Assembly (NCBI GenBank): GCA_017940255.1
Contig: JAGAZB010000056.1
Location: 124,001 to 188,000 of the forward strand
Direction: 5' to 3'
Length of the DNA stretch: 64,000 nt
Source of the DNA: Treponema sp.
GTDB taxonomy: Bacteria > Spirochaetota > Spirochaetia > Treponematales > Treponemataceae
The position numbers and the translations under genes were made by a program. Positions 31,450-41,300 of this stretch are shown here, in pieces. Under the pieces are notes generated by a model, which saw nothing but the letters and a program-made list of their open reading frames with translations, made no database searches and was not told where the DNA came from. The first letter of the stretch is position 1. Every line of letters begins with the position of its first letter.

Positions 31450-31772
31450 GCTTGTTTTGTTTTGGAGCTTATAAAAACAGACTTTTCAACGGTTTTATAA
31501 GCCCAAATTTCTATTTTCTCATGACTCGTTTTCATTTCGGGCTTATAAATTACATAAAAGTTCCCATTTTATAAGCCCCAAAAGGTCTTTTCTTGCTTTC
31601 TACACCATTCTTGGGTGCTTTTTTTTCAAAAAAAACATTGGATGAGCTTATAAAACGCTCAATTATACATGTCTTATAAGCCCGAATCCAAAACAAGCAC
31701 TTTTCAACTCCTGTTTGGGGCTTATAAACCCCACAGTTTTGACTCTTTTATAAGCCAAACTCCTAAACAAGC
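31450..31772. repeat. Regular array of eight alternating GCTTATAAA / TTTATAAGC boxes
   Basis: GCTTATAAA starts at 31467, 31541, 31646 and 31720; its complement TTTATAAGC (one copy with a C first) starts at 31494, 31568, 31673 and 31747. Every forward box is exactly 27 nt from the following reverse box; the reverse-to-forward steps are 47, 78 and 47 nt. Boxes of like orientation are therefore 74, 105 and 74 nt apart. The array is symmetric about 31611, and outer boxes GCTTGTTT (31450-31457) and AAACAAGC (31765-31772) fit the same symmetry. The sequences between boxes differ. No reading frame lies in this 575-nt gap between pyrE and the gene at 31841. Confidence 0.88.
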
Positions 31773-31824
31773 CCTCAAAACACATTGCCAGCTATTTCTC
31801 ACTGCTGAAATCCACCTATAAATA

Positions 31825-31833
31825 TGCTATAAT
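31825..31833 (+). promoter_or_regulatory. Extended -10 promoter of the MetH-reactivation-like gene
   Basis: TG-C-TATAAT (31825-31833). The ATG at 31841 is 7 nt after the hexamer and there is no ribosome site. The -35 region is weak, as expected for an extended -10 promoter. The box array ends about 50 nt upstream. Confidence 0.6.
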
Positions 31834-31840
31834 CGCCACC

Positions 31841-32491
31841 ATGAGTGCAACATTCCTCTTTCCCGACAAATCAAGCTTCTCCCCAAACTTCAAAGAAGTA
31901 GCCCGCTACCTGGGCTACCGCCGCACAACTCCGCCAGATGCCGATGTAAGCGCACTCATGCAAAAGGCCGCCTCAGAAATGCTGGCGGCCATGAAGCCTC
32001 AGGCTGTTTTTGAGATTTTTGATTTAGATTATCCGGTTAAACCGGACAATGACAAGGAAAATACGGTGGTTGACTCTGTTGAAACCACCGTCTCTTTTGC
32101 GGATGTTACCCTCCACTCGCGGGACCTGGCACGAAATCTGGCCGGCTGCAAGCGCGTTGCACTTCTTGCCGCCACAATTGGCCCTCAAGTGGACGCTCTT
32201 ATCCGCCGACACAGCTCGCTGGATCCGGTTTATGCCAGCATTTTGCAGGCCACAGGCGCCATGTTTATAGAAGAACTTGTAGATTTAGTAAATGATGAAA
32301 TAAAAAAAATCGCCGCAACTGAGGTGCTTAAAACGAAACCTCGTTATAGCCCGGGCTTTGGCGATGTTACTCTGGAAGTCCAGAAAGATTTTTTCCGCCT
32401 GCTCCCCTGTACCAGAATCGGGCTCACCCTAATGGACACCCTGATTATGGCACCAGAAAAGTCAGTTACAGCCTTTATCGGAATCTATTAA
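31841..32491 (+). CDS. Stand-alone methionine synthase reactivation-domain protein
   Basis: A 216-residue cytosolic protein resembling the C-terminal AdoMet-binding activation domain of cobalamin-dependent methionine synthase (MetH). The diagnostic region is RYSPGFGDVTLEVQKDFFRLL, RIGLTLMDTLIMAPEKSVTAFIG in sections, matching the RYSPGYGD...SPSKSVTA pattern. In MetH this domain reductively methylates inactive cobalamin using SAM. As a separate polypeptide it could serve a split MetH or another corrinoid methyltransferase; no partner gene is in the window. The preceding box array and the extended -10 suggest a single-gene transcript. A probably leaderless start. Confidence 0.75.
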   Translation: MSATFLFPDKSSFSPNFKEVARYLGYRRTTPPDADVSALMQKAASEMLAAMKPQAVFEIFDLDYPVKPDNDKENTVVDSVETTVSFADVTLHSRDLARNLAGCKRVALLAATIGPQVDALIRRHSSLDPVYASILQATGAMFIEELVDLVNDEIKKIAATEVLKTKPRYSPGFGDVTLEVQKDFFRLLPCTRIGLTLMDTLIMAPEKSVTAFIGIY

Positions 32492-32494
32492 AAA

Positions 32495-32592
32495 AGATCC
32501 CCCGGGTCAAGCCCGGGGATGACGTCAGTATTGTCATTGTCAGACTTAAACCGGGGAATGACAAAATGTCATTGTCCGACTTGATCGGACAT
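32495..32592. repeat. Cluster of CTTGA-loop palindromic repeats between convergent genes
   Basis: Three palindromes: ATCCCCCGGG-TCAA-GCCCGGGGAT (32497-32520), a degenerate GTCAGACTTAAACCGGGGAATGAC segment in the middle, and TGTCCGA-CTTGA-TCGGACA (32573-32591). The motif GTCATT or AATGAC recurs between them as at 11.7 and 23.4 kb. Preceded by A6 on the plus strand, so the first hairpin can terminate minus-strand transcription from the phosphohexomutase gene. Confidence 0.78.
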
Positions 32593-32593
32593 T

Positions 32594-34096
32594 CTATTTC
32601 AAACAAGAAGTATCCAACTTATCAAAACCGGCTGTAAGCTTGCGGGCAATTTCTACCAGTTTTGGCAGGTCGCCTTTGCGGCCGGCTTCAATGTTCAAAG
32701 GCATAACAGGGTCGTGAAGACTCATGCGCAAAAGAAGCCATCCCTTAATTTCTTCTGTATTAAAGGTGATGCGGACACCTTCAAAAGATTCCGGCATTTC
32801 GTAATCTTCATCAAGAGCGCGCATCTTAAATTCAGCAAGAACACGCTTTCCGTAATTCTTGAAGTCTTCATCATTAATCTTTAATCTATACTCACCTTCT
32901 TCTACAAGAGGTGGAAGTTTTTCAATCAGACTATCAAGTTTTTTGCCGTTTGCGGCTGCCTGTGCAAGTGCAATTACAAGTTTTACGGCAAGGAAAGCAC
33001 CGTCGTCCAGGTAGAAGTTGTCTTTCAAAGCACCGTGGCCGCTTGTTTCCATTGCAAGAGGAGCAACAATGCCGGCTGCGTTCAATTCCTTCTGCTTGTT
33101 GATAACGTTTTTATAACCACGCATATAGCAAAGATGCTTAAGGCCAAGTACATCCTGCAAGAAATATGTAAGACGATCAGAAGTAACACTATCAGTGATG
33201 ATTGTGCTACCTGGATATTCAGGTGCAAGAATTGCTGCAATCATAGCGATGATAGAATCACGATTTACTTCGCTTCCATCACTCAAAACTGCAGACATAC
33301 GGTCAACGTCGGTGTCGAAAATCAGTCCTAAATCAGCCTTATTCTTTAAAACTGCCTCGCGGATTGCTTCCATGGCCTGTTTATTTTCTGGGTTTGGAAT
33401 ATGATTTGGGAAGTTTCCATCAGGCTCCAGAAACTGACTTCCTTCTGTGTTGGCTCCAAGTGGCTTCAAAATCTTATCTACAAAGAAGCCAGAAGCGCCG
33501 TTTCCACTGTCTACAACAATATGAAGACCTTCCAGAGGTTTTTCGCCTTTTCCAAGAGGCTTGAGGGCATCTGCAATTTTACCGCGCAGATAATCAGCAT
33601 ACAAAGTGATTAAATCACACTTTTCTACATTAAAATTAACGTGTGCTGGATTCAAAAAGCCCGCAAGATTCAGGATTTCTGTAATGTCCTCGTGTTCAAG
33701 TCCGCCGTCGTCATCAAAAAACTTAATTCCGTTACGATTAAAAGGAAGATGGCTGGCTGTAATCATTGCAGAACCGTTGAAGTTTGTTTCCGGAAAAACG
33801 ATAGACATAAACATTGCAGGAGTTGTTGCCATACCGCAGTCGGTTACCTGGGCACCAGCGCTGAGCATACCTTCCATAAGGGCATCAGCAAGATCCGGGC
33901 CAGAAAGACGGGAATCGCGGCCAACACCAATGCGCAGGGCCGGAGCATCAACATCAAGTTTTTTTGCAAGCCAGCTTACATAAGCGCATCCAATCTGCTT
34001 TGCAATCTGAGGAGTGAGGTTCACATTTTCGCCTTCAACACCTTCAAGTGCAACACCACGAATATCACTTCCGTTCTGTAATTTCATTAAATCCAT
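32594..34096 (-). CDS. Phosphomannomutase/phosphoglucomutase (alpha-D-phosphohexomutase family)
   Basis: A 500-residue cytosolic enzyme that interconverts hexose 1- and 6-phosphates for glycan and polysaccharide synthesis. The phosphoserine loop is AMITASHLPFNRNGIKFF with S115 (usual TASHNP; here the Asn is replaced by Leu-Pro). The metal loop is LIFDTDVDRMSAV (usual DGDGDR; here DTDVDR), and METSGHGA is the sugar-binding motif. It is longer than typical bacterial PMM/PGM (about 455 residues). AAGGA precedes the ATG at 34096; a longer frame to 34147 would start at a non-ATG codon. The two changed motifs leave the exact substrate open. Confidence 0.85.
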   Translation of the reverse strand: MDLMKLQNGSDIRGVALEGVEGENVNLTPQIAKQIGCAYVSWLAKKLDVDAPALRIGVGRDSRLSGPDLADALMEGMLSAGAQVTDCGMATTPAMFMSIVFPETNFNGSAMITASHLPFNRNGIKFFDDDGGLEHEDITEILNLAGFLNPAHVNFNVEKCDLITLYADYLRGKIADALKPLGKGEKPLEGLHIVVDSGNGASGFFVDKILKPLGANTEGSQFLEPDGNFPNHIPNPENKQAMEAIREAVLKNKADLGLIFDTDVDRMSAVLSDGSEVNRDSIIAMIAAILAPEYPGSTIITDSVTSDRLTYFLQDVLGLKHLCYMRGYKNVINKQKELNAAGIVAPLAMETSGHGALKDNFYLDDGAFLAVKLVIALAQAAANGKKLDSLIEKLPPLVEEGEYRLKINDEDFKNYGKRVLAEFKMRALDEDYEMPESFEGVRITFNTEEIKGWLLLRMSLHDPVMPLNIEAGRKGDLPKLVEIARKLTAGFDKLDTSCLK

Positions 34097-34377
34097 AAAA
34101 TCGTCCTTATAAATTCTATACGGCAGTTCGCCCAAGTCTGGCAGCAAGTTTTTTACTTAGAGTACCAGCCTTTTCATTATAAATCCTAAAGGGCGAAACA
34201 ACAATAGGGGAATAATCTTAAAAAATATTCCGCCGTAAATTATAGAGAAATAAAATAATCATTTCAGTTTTTTTTTCAGAATTTTTGTAGAAAATGAAAT
34301 TTCCTGACAAATATATATATAGGGAAGCTATTCTAATGGCAAAGTCCTGAAACTTTACAACCGCAAAAGGAGCTTAA

Positions 34378-35262
34378 ATGGCCGAAAGTATTAATTACAA
34401 CGCAAAATACAAGGACACTCTTTTCCGCTGGATTTTTGGAAAAGATGATGAAAAAGGCAAACAAAGGCGGCTGGAATTATACAATGCCCTGAATAACAGC
34501 AATTACACAGACCCAAATGCGCTGGAAGTTACGACACTGGAAGACGTAATCTGTATGTCTATGAAAAATGACTTGTCGTTCCTTGTAGACAGTAAGATGA
34601 ATCTGTACGAAGAACAAAGCACTCTAAATCCAAACATGCCGCTTCGTGGACTGATGTATTTCTCACGTCTTTATCAGGTTTGGCTTACAAAGCAGGATAA
34701 AGATTTATATGGACGGACTGTTGTTAAGATTCCAACGCCAAAATATGTTGTTTTCTATATTGGCCAGCCGGAAATAGACGATATTGTAAAATTAAAATTA
34801 TCTGATGCCTTTGTTGTTCCAGATGTCAGCGGTGAATTTGAGTGGACAGCTACAATGATTAACATAAATGAGGGGCACAACAATTCTCTTGGCAAAAAAT
34901 GCAAACCACTATATGATTATATCAGTTATATTGCCCGCATCCGAAAAAACATGCAGGCCGGAATGGAAAAACACCAGGCAATTTCATCTGCAGTTGAATG
35001 GGCAATTCAGAATAATCTTTTAGGCGGCTTTTTTGCTGAACAAAAAGCGGAGGTGGAAGACGTGAGTATAACAGAATTTGATGAAGAATTATTTATCCGA
35101 AACCGCCGCAGGGAAGGCTATGCAGAAGGTCAGACTGACAAAGCTATTGAGGCCGCAAAAAATCTTCTAAGAATGAAACTTCTAACTGCAGAACAGATTG
35201 CACAGGCCGAGGGTCTTTCTGTAGAGCAAGTACAAGCTCTGGCTGCGGAAATGCAGGAATAA
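34378..35262 (+). CDS. Rpn/YhgA-like PD-(D/E)XK nuclease family protein
   Basis: A 294-residue protein of the Rpn family (recombination-promoting nuclease, earlier annotated as putative transposase or DUF4351-related). The N-terminal YNAKYKDTLFRWIFGKDD and LEVTTLEDVICMSMKNDLSFLVDSKMNLYEEQST contain the nuclease core: D before KMNLYEEQ supplies the D-x(n)-E-x-Q pair. The C-terminal part is helical and ends in Glu/Gln-rich repeats of a type (EGYAEGQ...LLRMKLLTAEQIAQAEGLS) common in this family. Members are DNA endonucleases linked to horizontal transfer and phage defence. AAGGAG precedes the ATG; a very strong terminator follows. Confidence 0.83.
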   Translation: MAESINYNAKYKDTLFRWIFGKDDEKGKQRRLELYNALNNSNYTDPNALEVTTLEDVICMSMKNDLSFLVDSKMNLYEEQSTLNPNMPLRGLMYFSRLYQVWLTKQDKDLYGRTVVKIPTPKYVVFYIGQPEIDDIVKLKLSDAFVVPDVSGEFEWTATMININEGHNNSLGKKCKPLYDYISYIARIRKNMQAGMEKHQAISSAVEWAIQNNLLGGFFAEQKAEVEDVSITEFDEELFIRNRRREGYAEGQTDKAIEAAKNLLRMKLLTAEQIAQAEGLSVEQVQALAAEMQE

Positions 35263-35263
35263 A

Positions 35264-35305
35264 CAAAGGACACCTTGCCACGGATGGCAAGGTGTCCTTT
35301 GTTTT
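35264..35305. terminator. Strong bidirectional terminator
   Basis: A perfect 17-bp stem, CAAAGGACACCTTGCCA (35264-35280), loop CGGA, and its complement (35285-35301), followed by TTTT. It lies between the convergent nuclease gene and the first giant lipoprotein gene, whose stop codon overlaps its edge. Confidence 0.92.
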
Positions 35306-38300
35306 ACTTCAATTGGGCAACCTCGAGGCCGTTCTTTGTACCGTAACCAAGAATTGGCTGATTATTTTTTATACCAATACCGACATTGTAGTCCAGCGGA
35401 ATTGAAGTCTGTTCTAGAGGAACTGTCATAACTTCCCAAATACCAGTAAAGTCGTCTCTTATTACGCCTTGAAGCTCTTTAGCTGCCTTATTCTGCAAAA
35501 GAGAGCCGTCTGTAATCCATGCAGTGCGGACGGTGTAAGAGGTCTTGTTGAATGAGCTCATGAAGCTTGAGATGTACGGAACATAATCGCTTCCGACTTT
35601 CTTGACGCTTATGCTGATGTTTGTGCCGCTTGAAAGATATGAGTCAACGGTCACGACTTTCTTTTCGGCAGGCTTTGTGTAGTCCTGAACATAGGCGTAC
35701 TTCAAGTCTCCGTTACCGGCATCGTAGTAGGCGATGTGAACGCCGTTAGAGTCGTCCACAACAAGGTCTACATACCAGCCGACAAAGCCGTCGTCGATGA
35801 GGACAGCGTCTGACCATGTTGCGCTGTTCGAAGGCGTCTTGTTGTAGGTGTAGAAGAGCCCCTGATCAGCCGCAGAATACCAGACGACTATGGCAGCTCC
35901 GTCCGATGATGCACCCACAGCAGAATATTCACCAGCACGGGAAGCGTTGGCGGCTTTTACAGCAGAAACACTATATATATCCGTAGCACCTGCAATTACA
36001 TGATAGCCATCAGCAGAAGCTTTTCCACCATTCCAACGTCTCGTATTATTTTGATTATAAACTAAATCAGAAGCTTCATGACTTCCTAGTGCTGAATCAT
36101 AACGGAATTTTACCTGCCCCGCAGCATAATCATAATAAACCATATACACTTTATTATTCGAATCAGTTGCAATTTTGGGATTAACAACTCTGTTTGAATA
36201 GAATTGTCCATCATATGTATTGTAAGTATATGAATTCCAACCATTACCACCTGTATAAGTTCCTGTAACTTTGCCATAGTATCCGCTTTCTATTGCATAA
36301 CCATTATTTGAAGAATCGTATGCCCAAGTGCTTTGTTCAGCAGATGTATTCTTAGCAAAGAAGAGATTATTTGCATTAAGTCCAGCATATAATGCATTAC
36401 CACTTCCACCAGTATCACCGTTCATAGAAGAACCATAGAGATTTCCAGATGAATCGACAGCAACAGCCGTGTCATACCATTGCGTAAATGATGTTCCGAG
36501 ATTAAATCCGTTTCTTGCAGTTACAGTTGTGGATTTATAGGCCTTTACAGCATCAGAACTTGAGTCATAGACAAAAGCAATTGTCTGGTTTGTGTCTGTA
36601 CCTACTCTCATTGTTGGATAACGAATACTTGAATCGCTTACAACCTGAGTTACATTCCATACGCTCACCTTGCAGTCGTCAGTAAGCGTTGAGTTGTTAA
36701 TGTTGTTTGGCTGGCGGTTGTAGTAGTTCTTGAACTTATCATATCCTGTTTCACTTCCTACACTGTAAACACCTTTTGCTTCGTTATTGTTTATATTATT
36801 CAAAGAAGAAACTGCTGATGTTCCACTTCCAACAGTAACAACGACATTTCCTGAAGTCATATTAGCTGTTACTTTAATGTTTGTACCTGTTTGCGCTGTA
36901 GCATCACCAACCTGTACGCTCGGAGAAGAACCAAAGTTAAAGCCTTCAACTGTAAAGGTTTCGGCTTTTGTATTACTGTAGTAGTAAACTGGGTAAGCAC
37001 CAGTAGCAGAACGACCGAAAACCGAACCATTGTTCTGTTGTGCGTTTCCTACGCGGTTTATAATCTTCGTAATATACGGCACAACATCCACCTTGTAAGT
37101 AGGTGTTCGTTCGTCGAGATAGACAATTACATCTTCGGCAAGTTTGTCTTTTGTACCTATCAGGTCTGTAAGTTCTAGGTCTCTATACTTTGAGCCAGAA
37201 ATATTTTTTGCAGATGACCAGGCCATTGCAGTAACCTTCGTCTGAGCGGCGGCTGCATCTGTTGAAGATTGGATACCTGAATAAGTTGCTACATTATTAG
37301 CAGTTACGTCAGTAATTCCACCACGGTCTTTTGCCTGAATCTGAATCTTTTTATCGGTTCCGGCAGTTTCAGTGATTTTTGCTGTATCAATCTTAATTCT
37401 GAAATTAACTACGTTCTTATCAAGACCGGTAGTTGAATCTGTTTCTGTAGATTCAGTTGTACTATCGCTATCAAATTCAAATCCGTCTGTAGCAAGAGAT
37501 GTTTGAGCTTCCCACTTTCCAAGATTTTCAGAACCTGGAGTTCTGTTTCGTTTTGCAACAGGAACAAAATCTGTACCACTTGTTAGACCTGGGAATTTCA
37601 TGAGGATTTCTTCTACAACAACATTATCTTTTGCAGTTCCTTCAAGATAGATAATACCAGAAACCTTAGGATCGTTATCATAAAGTCCGCTGGTGTCTGT
37701 AGAAGCAACATTAAAGGTGCCTTCTGGCAAATCATCTTCAAGTTCTATGTGACCTTTTGCAACATTATTTTCATAGAATACACTATTGTGTTCAGAATCT
37801 TTCCAATAGAATGGGCGAAGATTTGCCTCTGGAGCCACTCCATCTTTAAGAGCTACATAGAAGCGTAAAGAAAGGTCTGCACGGTTACTGTTTGTACCAG
37901 GAGTAAGACCTTCTGTGTGATCCCAAATCTGGAAGTGGAAATCATTCTGTCCATCATCTGTATAGTGACCAACAATATCACTAAGTTCAAGATTTATAGC
38001 TGTTTCTACATCATTGCCATCTTCATCAACACGAATATCATCTGAGTGTGTATTCACAATTGTAGTAACTTTAGGAGTTCCATTTTCTTTTACAATGTTA
38101 TCATCACTCTTATTGCTATTAATATAGTAGGTCCAGCTTAAACCATCGTTACCACCGACAATTTCTGGCACTACTTTTACCTTACCCTTTACAGTAAGAA
38201 CAGGCTTTCCACTAAGAGTATCAATCTTTGTTCCGTTATTTGGAATTGCAAGAGTATAAATTGATTTTCCAGCTGGTGTCTGTCCACTTACAGTAACATT

Positions 38301-41300
38301 TTCCAGACGATTATCATGACCCTGGCGGTAAATACCAGCATACATGGTCTTCATCTCTGAAGTTTCTACAGTGCCGCTTCCATCTACATCGCTACCAAAC
38401 TTAACACCAGCAATACGAGGACGGTTATTTGCAACAGTAGCGTTATATGAAGTTGCTATTGCATTGCCGGCCTTATCGTAAGCAACAAAATGAAGGGTAA
38501 TTGCACCATCCTTTATATTCTTTGAGTTGATTGTAACAGACCAGCTGCCATCTGAGTTGCTGTAACTTTCGCACATGTAGTCGTGATCATCATTTGCAAT
38601 TAAGTTTGTTTCATCACCATAATATGTTGTAATTCCTGATTCGGAAACAGTGTTATCAATTACTTGGGCAACTGTAAATTCTACATCTACAGTTCCAGAA
38701 TTAACCTTCTGGTCAAGGGTAATTGTCTTGGAAGATTCGTTTACACCTTCAATTCTATAAATAACATTATTGATTCTGCATAAGCCACCTACATGTACAT
38801 AAGAAGGAATACTTTCAGAAGAAGGCAGTGTGATTTCTGTACTGTTTGCGGTACATCCAGTTATTGTCTTCCAGTAAAGGTCTGCAGCACCAGAAGCAGG
38901 CGCTGTAAAGCCTGTTAATGCCACACAGTTATTTGGAATACCTGTTGTAGTAGTGCCCTGTCTACCCATAATGTCTGTGAGATAATCAACATTAGAAAGT
39001 TTTCGTGTTACATAGAAAGCAATACGCTTAAAGCCACTTCCGTTTTCATCCTTGAAGCTTCCAGAAATAGTATAACTACCCTGAGACTGAACAATAGAGT
39101 TTCCACTTGCTTCCAAGTTTGCAGAGAATGTAGGGGCCGTGTTATCGTAGTTCAAGCTGATTTCCTGAGTTGTTGAATGTTCGCCATCAGTTGCAACAAT
39201 GTCAAAAAGATTTGCATAGCAATTTTCATTGTCTTCTGGAACGCCAACCGGAATATTCAAGATATACCCCTTATTTCCAGTTATAATTCCATCATTACCA
39301 GTTTTTATTAAAGTGGAAATAGTCGTAACATTACGGCGTTCGCCTTCTTTTTCATTTAAGGTAAGAGACTGGATTCCACTATCATCTTCAACAGAACCTG
39401 TAAGCCACCACTTTCCTTTTATCCACATATCTTTTGTGTACAAGAGGCTGGCCTTTTCCTCACCAGTACCAGAAACATTATTTTCGTACTGAACAAGGCG
39501 CAAAGCTTCTGTATTTCCAAAAATAGGAGAACCAGGGTCAAGTGTAAAGTTTACAGTCTGAACATTACTTACCTTTCCATTGTTCTTACCAACTGCAAAT
39601 ACACGAACCGCAATCTTCCTATTACTATTATCATCTTTATCAAATTCATGCTGCATATTGATATTAAGATACCAGCTCTGTGCACTACCATTTGCAACAA
39701 TTGCCCGAGTTTTATCTGAATTTGCAGTGCCGGTAAGACCAGTATTTACAATCGTATAACCAAGATCTGTTTTGCCAGACATAACTGTATTCATTCTTGA
39801 TTCCCAATTTGCAGTTGAGAATGAAGAGCTATCATAGTCTGGATCAATCTGAATATAGACCTTATCTACCGTATCGGTTGCAATTGATGTAGAACCACTT
39901 AAAGTGATTGTTCCTCCAACCTTACCGCCAGTTGTTGGGTACGAAATGTTTACTTCTGGCTTATCACCCTGAGTAAGAATTAAAAGAGGTACTTTTGTTG
40001 GAACAGTCTTTCCAGAGTTGCCGTATTCATCTTCTGCGTAGAACCACAGACAAACATCTTTTCTATCTTCTGTAACAGAAGTTCCGGCACCATAAAGGCC
40101 ATCTACATACCAGTTAAACAATTCACCATAATATGCATCTATTCCGTTTTTATCATTACCTGTATCGCCATTAAAGATAGCATAAATTGCAGAGGCATTT
40201 TCTGTTGTCATTTTTGTCCAGCAATTTACATCACTTTCATTATCAGATGGCTGGTCAGTTTCGCTCTTTGTAATTGCAAAATATACATCTTTTACATGGT
40301 GCCCATCAGAAGTATTACCACTTACAGTTACGCTTCCGGCAGGAACACCTTCGTTTCCATAAACAGACGAACCACTAGAAGGTGTTGTAATAGTTACATC
40401 TGGAGCCTTGCGGTCTATAGTTACAGTAGATGAATTAGTGTTTGTCTTTTCTGCCTTATCAGTTACCGTAATTTCAAGTTCTTCTTTTGCATCATTTTTA
40501 TCTATAGAACTAACATCGATTCTAAACAGAGCTGTAGTTGAATTAACATCTACTGTTTCTCGCTTATTATCACCGGTAATTTCTGTTGATCCATCTTTTA
40601 AAGTAATAGAGTTAATGCCATTTGCATCGGTTGCCTTTACAAGAACATAAAGATAGTTTGAAGGGCCACCTGTCGTTAATGATGATTTTAATTCTTCCCA
40701 TTCAAATGAATTATTTGGCTGATTATCTGTTATCAAAGCTGTGTCAACATTAGTAACTTTGTAACTACCATTTTCTTTTTCAAAATATTCAGAAAGATCT
40801 TGTACTGTGTAATGCTTTACAAGAATATCTGGATTTTTGAGGTCAATATTTACATACAAAGTGGTATCGTATTTTCCGGTTGAATTTCCAATGATAACAT
40901 TTTCTGAGTCAGTAGTCTTATCGTTTGTGCGAAGCTTTGGAGTATTTAGTGCATCATTTGAGCCAGTAGCCGCTTTAGTAACATATTCTTTACCGCCAGT
41001 TTCTACAACCTTAAAGTAAATTGTGTGTTTATCATCATCTGAACCATTGGAATTAAGGTTAATTGTAAAGCCTCTCTTGTCGGAATCAAGACAATCTGAC
41101 GACCAATCACTTTCATTTCCAGTAAATGAATAATATAAATGGGTTACACCATCATCATCTTTTACTTTTCCTTTAATCTGTCGATTCTTAACCCAACTTG
41201 GACTTGAACTAGCCATAGTAGAAGCCAATGAAATTCCTTCTTCAAAGAGAATTACAGGGCGGTCGCTATGAGGGTCAACAATTACAGCACAAGGGTCTGA

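Noticed and set aside
31450..31772. CRISPR array
   Set aside because: The 74-nt period would suit 36-nt repeats and 38-nt spacers, but only the 9-nt ends of each would-be repeat are constant and the inner 18 nt differ. No cas gene is in the window.
31450..31772. Integron attC array
   Set aside because: Treponema integrons exist, but there are no paired R/L core sites with a GTT triplet, no cassette-sized genes between boxes, and no integrase.
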